Source: Clostridia bacterium
Lineage (GTDB): Bacteria > Bacillota > Clostridia > Christensenellales > Aristaeellaceae
Length of the DNA stretch: 45,541 nucleotides
Direction: 5' to 3'
NCBI GenBank assembly: GCA_017465155.1
Contig: JAFTWV010000123.1
Span: 1-45,541, forward strand
Positions 43,302 to 45,541 of the stretch are shown in pieces. The stretch's first letter is position 1. The number at the start of each line of letters is the position of its first letter. Under the pieces are notes generated by a model. That model worked only from the letters and a program-made list of their open reading frames with translations, was not told the origin of the DNA and did not search any database. The translations under genes and the position numbers were made by a program.

Positions 43302-45314
43302 ATGTCTGATATGAATCTCTCCGCAAAAACCGTCATCGAGCTACGCAAGCTGGCCAAAGAGCTGCATGTACCACTGAGCGCGGGCATCTCCAAGCAGGGC
43401 ATTGTTGAAAAGCTGACGCAGGCCATCGAGGCGCAGAAGCCCGACGCACCTGAAACCGACGCAGCTCCCGCTCCTGAACAGGCTTCTGCGCCGCAGGTTC
43501 AGGCTGCTGACACGCCTGAACCGCAAGCTGCGCCCTCCGCTCCCGCAGCACAATCCCCTGCCCCGCAAGCCTCTGCACAGCCTGCGTTCCGGCAGGCCTA
43601 TGCCGCGCCGCCCCGTTTCAACAGCAGGCCTGCCTATCAGGCTCCCGCCTACGGCAATCGCACAAACACGCCCCGCACACCTGCGCCCATGGAGACGCAG
43701 CGCACGCAGACGACGCGTCCCGTAGGCTTCACGCCGCGATTTGGCCCAGCCGCGTCCGCTCAGGAGCAGCCTGCCTTCCAACGGGATGAGGAAAGCCGTC
43801 CAGTTCGTCAGGAGCCGCCGCGTCCAGCTTACAGCGCAGACCGCCGACCGGCCAATGGTGAGAATCCACGCTTCCAGTCCCGCCCGGCCTACGAGCAGCG
43901 CCCGACCTATGAGCAGCCTGCACGCCCAGCTTATGAGCAGCGCCCGACCTATGAGCAGCCTGCACGCCCGGCTTACGAGCAACGCCCGGCCTATGACCAG
44001 CCTGCACGCCCGACTTACGAGCAACGCCCGGCCTATGACCAGCCTGCACGCCCGGCTTACGAGCAGCGCCCGGCTTATGAGCAGCGGCAGCCTGCGCCCT
44101 ACGCCACACCCCGTCGTGATTTTACCACAGCGCCTGATGCGCCGACCGGCGCTAACCCGGCAGTCAACGAGATGCTCGCTGCCGGCGACTGCCTTGATGG
44201 AGAAGGCGTACTGGAGCTGCATCCCGACGGCTATGGCTTTCTTCGCAGTGACAGTCTCCTGCCCTCCGCCAAGGACATCTATGTTTCCATGGCACAGGTG
44301 CGGCGCTTCGGGCTGCGCAGCGGTGATTATGTTGTCGGCAAGACACGTCCCCAGCGCGACGGCGATAAGGTGACCGCCATGCTTTATATTACCGAGGTTA
44401 ACGGCGCTGCGCCCGATGCGCTCCAAAGCCGCTCTGCTTTCGATGATCTGACGCCCGTCTACCCTACCCGCCGCCTGTCCCTTGCCTCCTCCGAGGGTGA
44501 TCAGGCAGATCTTCGCCTGCTGGATCTTGTCACCCCCATGGGGTTTGGTCAGCGCGCGCTGCTGCTTTGCCCGCCCGATACAGGCAAGACCCGGCTGCTG
44601 CTGCGTCTGGCTTGCGCAATCCATGCCAATCATCCCGATGCAGAGGTCATGGCGCTGCTGTACAATAAGAATCCCGAGGATGTAACGCTCTTCCGCGAGG
44701 AGGTCGGCTGTCCCGTGCTGGCCACGACCTTCGACATGGCTCCGGAAAGTCACCTGCGCCTGACAGATCTGGCGCTTGAACGTGCGCAGCGCATGGTGGA
44801 AGCCAAGCGCGATGTGGTGCTGCTCGTCGACAGTCTCACAACGCTGTCCAAGGTCTACACGGCCGCAGCCATGCAGCAGAGCCGTCAATCGCCCGGATCG
44901 GTCAATCCCACCAGCCTGTTCAAGGCCAAGAAGCTCTTCGGCGCTGCCCGCTGCCTGCGGGAGGGCGGCTCGCTGACCATCATCGCGGCCATGAATACCG
45001 ATAATGGCAGCAAGGTGGACGACGCTGTCGTCAGCGAATTCCGCACCGCTGCCAACCTGACGCTGGTGCTGGACGCCGCAGCCGCCCAGGCCGGCGTGTA
45101 CCCGCCCATTGATCTGTCCGTCTCCGGCACCCGCCGGGCCGAGAGCGTTATCACGCCCGAGCATGCTCAGGCGCTGTCGCTGATCCGCAGCATGCTGGGT
45201 GATCTTCCCGCAGGCAAGGCTGTCACGGAGCTGACGTCCATGCTGGAAAAGACCGCATCCAACGAAGAGTTGTTCGTCCGCGTCAAGGACTGGGCCGCCG
45301 CAATGAATAAATAA
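43302..45314 (+). CDS. rho: transcription termination factor Rho, divergent ATPase site
   Basis: A 670-aa Rho. Order: Rho_N helical domain (about 7-45), a disordered Ala/Pro/Gln/Arg-rich insertion (about 46-285) with five 14-residue repeats (194-263), the RNA-binding cold-shock domain (about 295-365; DGYGFLR, IYVSMAQVRRFGL), and the ATPase core (about 370-670). The core aligns gaplessly with E. coli Rho (offset 245). Kept: GKT of the P-loop (428-430), Walker B Asp510, Lys571, Arg-finger R611. Changed: K181 to D426, D210-E211-R212 to N455-K456-N457, R269 to T514, R347 to A592, R353 to G598. E211 is the catalytic base, so ATP hydrolysis may be lost or altered. GGAGG precedes ATG 43302; rpmE follows, the usual neighbour. 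Confidence 0.93.
   Translation: MSDMNLSAKTVIELRKLAKELHVPLSAGISKQGIVEKLTQAIEAQKPDAPETDAAPAPEQASAPQVQAADTPEPQAAPSAPAAQSPAPQASAQPAFRQAYAAPPRFNSRPAYQAPAYGNRTNTPRTPAPMETQRTQTTRPVGFTPRFGPAASAQEQPAFQRDEESRPVRQEPPRPAYSADRRPANGENPRFQSRPAYEQRPTYEQPARPAYEQRPTYEQPARPAYEQRPAYDQPARPTYEQRPAYDQPARPAYEQRPAYEQRQPAPYATPRRDFTTAPDAPTGANPAVNEMLAAGDCLDGEGVLELHPDGYGFLRSDSLLPSAKDIYVSMAQVRRFGLRSGDYVVGKTRPQRDGDKVTAMLYITEVNGAAPDALQSRSAFDDLTPVYPTRRLSLASSEGDQADLRLLDLVTPMGFGQRALLLCPPDTGKTRLLLRLACAIHANHPDAEVMALLYNKNPEDVTLFREEVGCPVLATTFDMAPESHLRLTDLALERAQRMVEAKRDVVLLVDSLTTLSKVYTAAAMQQSRQSPGSVNPTSLFKAKKLFGAARCLREGGSLTIIAAMNTDNGSKVDDAVVSEFRTAANLTLVLDAAAAQAGVYPPIDLSVSGTRRAESVITPEHAQALSLIRSMLGDLPAGKAVTELTSMLEKTASNEELFVRVKDWAAAMNK
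43881..44090 (+). repeat. five 42-bp in-frame tandem repeats inside rho
   Basis: Five consecutive 42-bp units encode variants of RPAYEQRPTYEQPA (T/A and E/D changes between units; the last unit ends EQRQ). They sit in the disordered insertion between Rho_N and the RNA-binding domain. Confidence 0.9.
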
Positions 45315-45341
45315 CGCCAGCAATGAAAAAAAAGGCGCGGA

Positions 45342-45383
45342 GACCCCTTGCATTCCCTTTATGAATGTGATACAATAGGGGTC
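45342..45383 (+). promoter_or_regulatory. rpmE promoter flanked by a 7-bp inverted repeat
   Basis: TTGCAT (45348-45353), 17-bp spacer, TACAAT (45371-45376). GACCCCT (45342-45348) and AGGGGTC (45377-45383) flank the core exactly. No terminator was seen between rho and this promoter. Confidence 0.7.
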
Positions 45384-45431
45384 GCGGCTAATAGAGTCGA
45401 TCATTGCATACGCGAAAGAGGTGAAATCGCA

Positions 45432-45541
45432 ATGAAGGAAAAGATCCATCCCAACTACGGCAAGTGCATCGTTCGCTGCGTGTGCGGTGAGACGTTTGAG
45501 ACCGGTTCTACCAAGAAGGAACTGAAGGTGGATATCTGCTC
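45432..45541 (+). CDS. rpmE: 50S ribosomal protein L31 (partial, runs off window)
   Basis: First 36 residues: [22 protein letters not shown], then [14 protein letters not shown]. The Cys at VRCVCG and VDIC belong to the zinc-binding (C+) form of L31. AGAGGTGAAA lies upstream of ATG 45432. The 3' end lies outside the window. Confidence 0.95.
   Translation, partial: MKEKIHPNYGKCIVRCVCGETFETGSTKKELKVDIC

Noticed and set aside
43881-44090. Short regularly spaced repeats that could be mistaken for a CRISPR array
   Set aside because: Units are contiguous, 42 bp, in frame, and encode a regular peptide repeat within rho; there are no spacers and no cas genes.

Overview
The window looks like chromosomal DNA of a GC-rich (roughly 58-60%) endospore-lineage Firmicute, most likely a gut or rumen Clostridia (Oscillospirales/Christensenellales-type). 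The reasons are strong AGGAGG ribosome sites, sigma-A promoters with 16-19 bp spacers, tilS-hpt-ftsH synteny, rho-rpmE synteny, RqcH, class II Fba, GerMN, VanW and LysM proteins, and short alanine/leucine-rich signal peptides. The species assignment is inference. No rRNA, tRNA, CRISPR array, transposase or phage gene was recognised.

Layout. 1-2694: minus-strand operon under a near-consensus promoter: a 46-aa membrane peptide, a 274-aa membrane protein, a metallophosphoesterase and a frameshifted inositol-monophosphatase-type gene. 2832-4926: uvrB. 5030-5542: HTH regulator with membrane anchor. 5602-8578: metNIQ methionine uptake operon, preceded by a Met/Cys-rich leader ORF and an intrinsic terminator, which looks like an attenuator. 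8739-10550: L,D-transpeptidase. 10605-11589: membrane protein plus HTH regulator. 11668-16161: MoxR, DUF58 and transglutaminase operon. 16227-17291: GerMN protein. 17433-18869: glycoside hydrolase. 19053-20858: rqcH. 20984-22153: secreted five-repeat protein. 22414-24288: sugar-sensor/GGDEF fusion. 24352-25065: LysM protein. 25382-33871: plus-strand run of a 485-aa membrane protein, tilS, hpt, ftsH, a PHP phosphatase and a VanW protein. 34002-38576: fba, then the prmA-rsmE-mtaB-HIT operon. 38672-39094: mscL. 39218-41526: TlpA-like protein and DUF4279 protein. 41796-45541: rpsU, an RNA/DNA methylase, rho and the start of rpmE.

How the genes work together. Much of the window is translation and RNA maintenance (TilS, RqcH, PrmA, RsmE, MtaB, S21, L31, Rho), envelope biology (L,D-transpeptidase, VanW, transglutaminase, MscL, FtsH) and a methionine importer.

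The two observations I rate highest are: (a) the methionine-codon-rich leader peptide and terminator in front of metN, which reads as ribosome-mediated attenuation by methionine supply; and (b) the Rho protein in the usual rho-rpmE context, which aligns without gaps to the E. coli ATPase core (from memory) but lacks the catalytic glutamate (Lys instead) and several active-site lysine/arginine residues.
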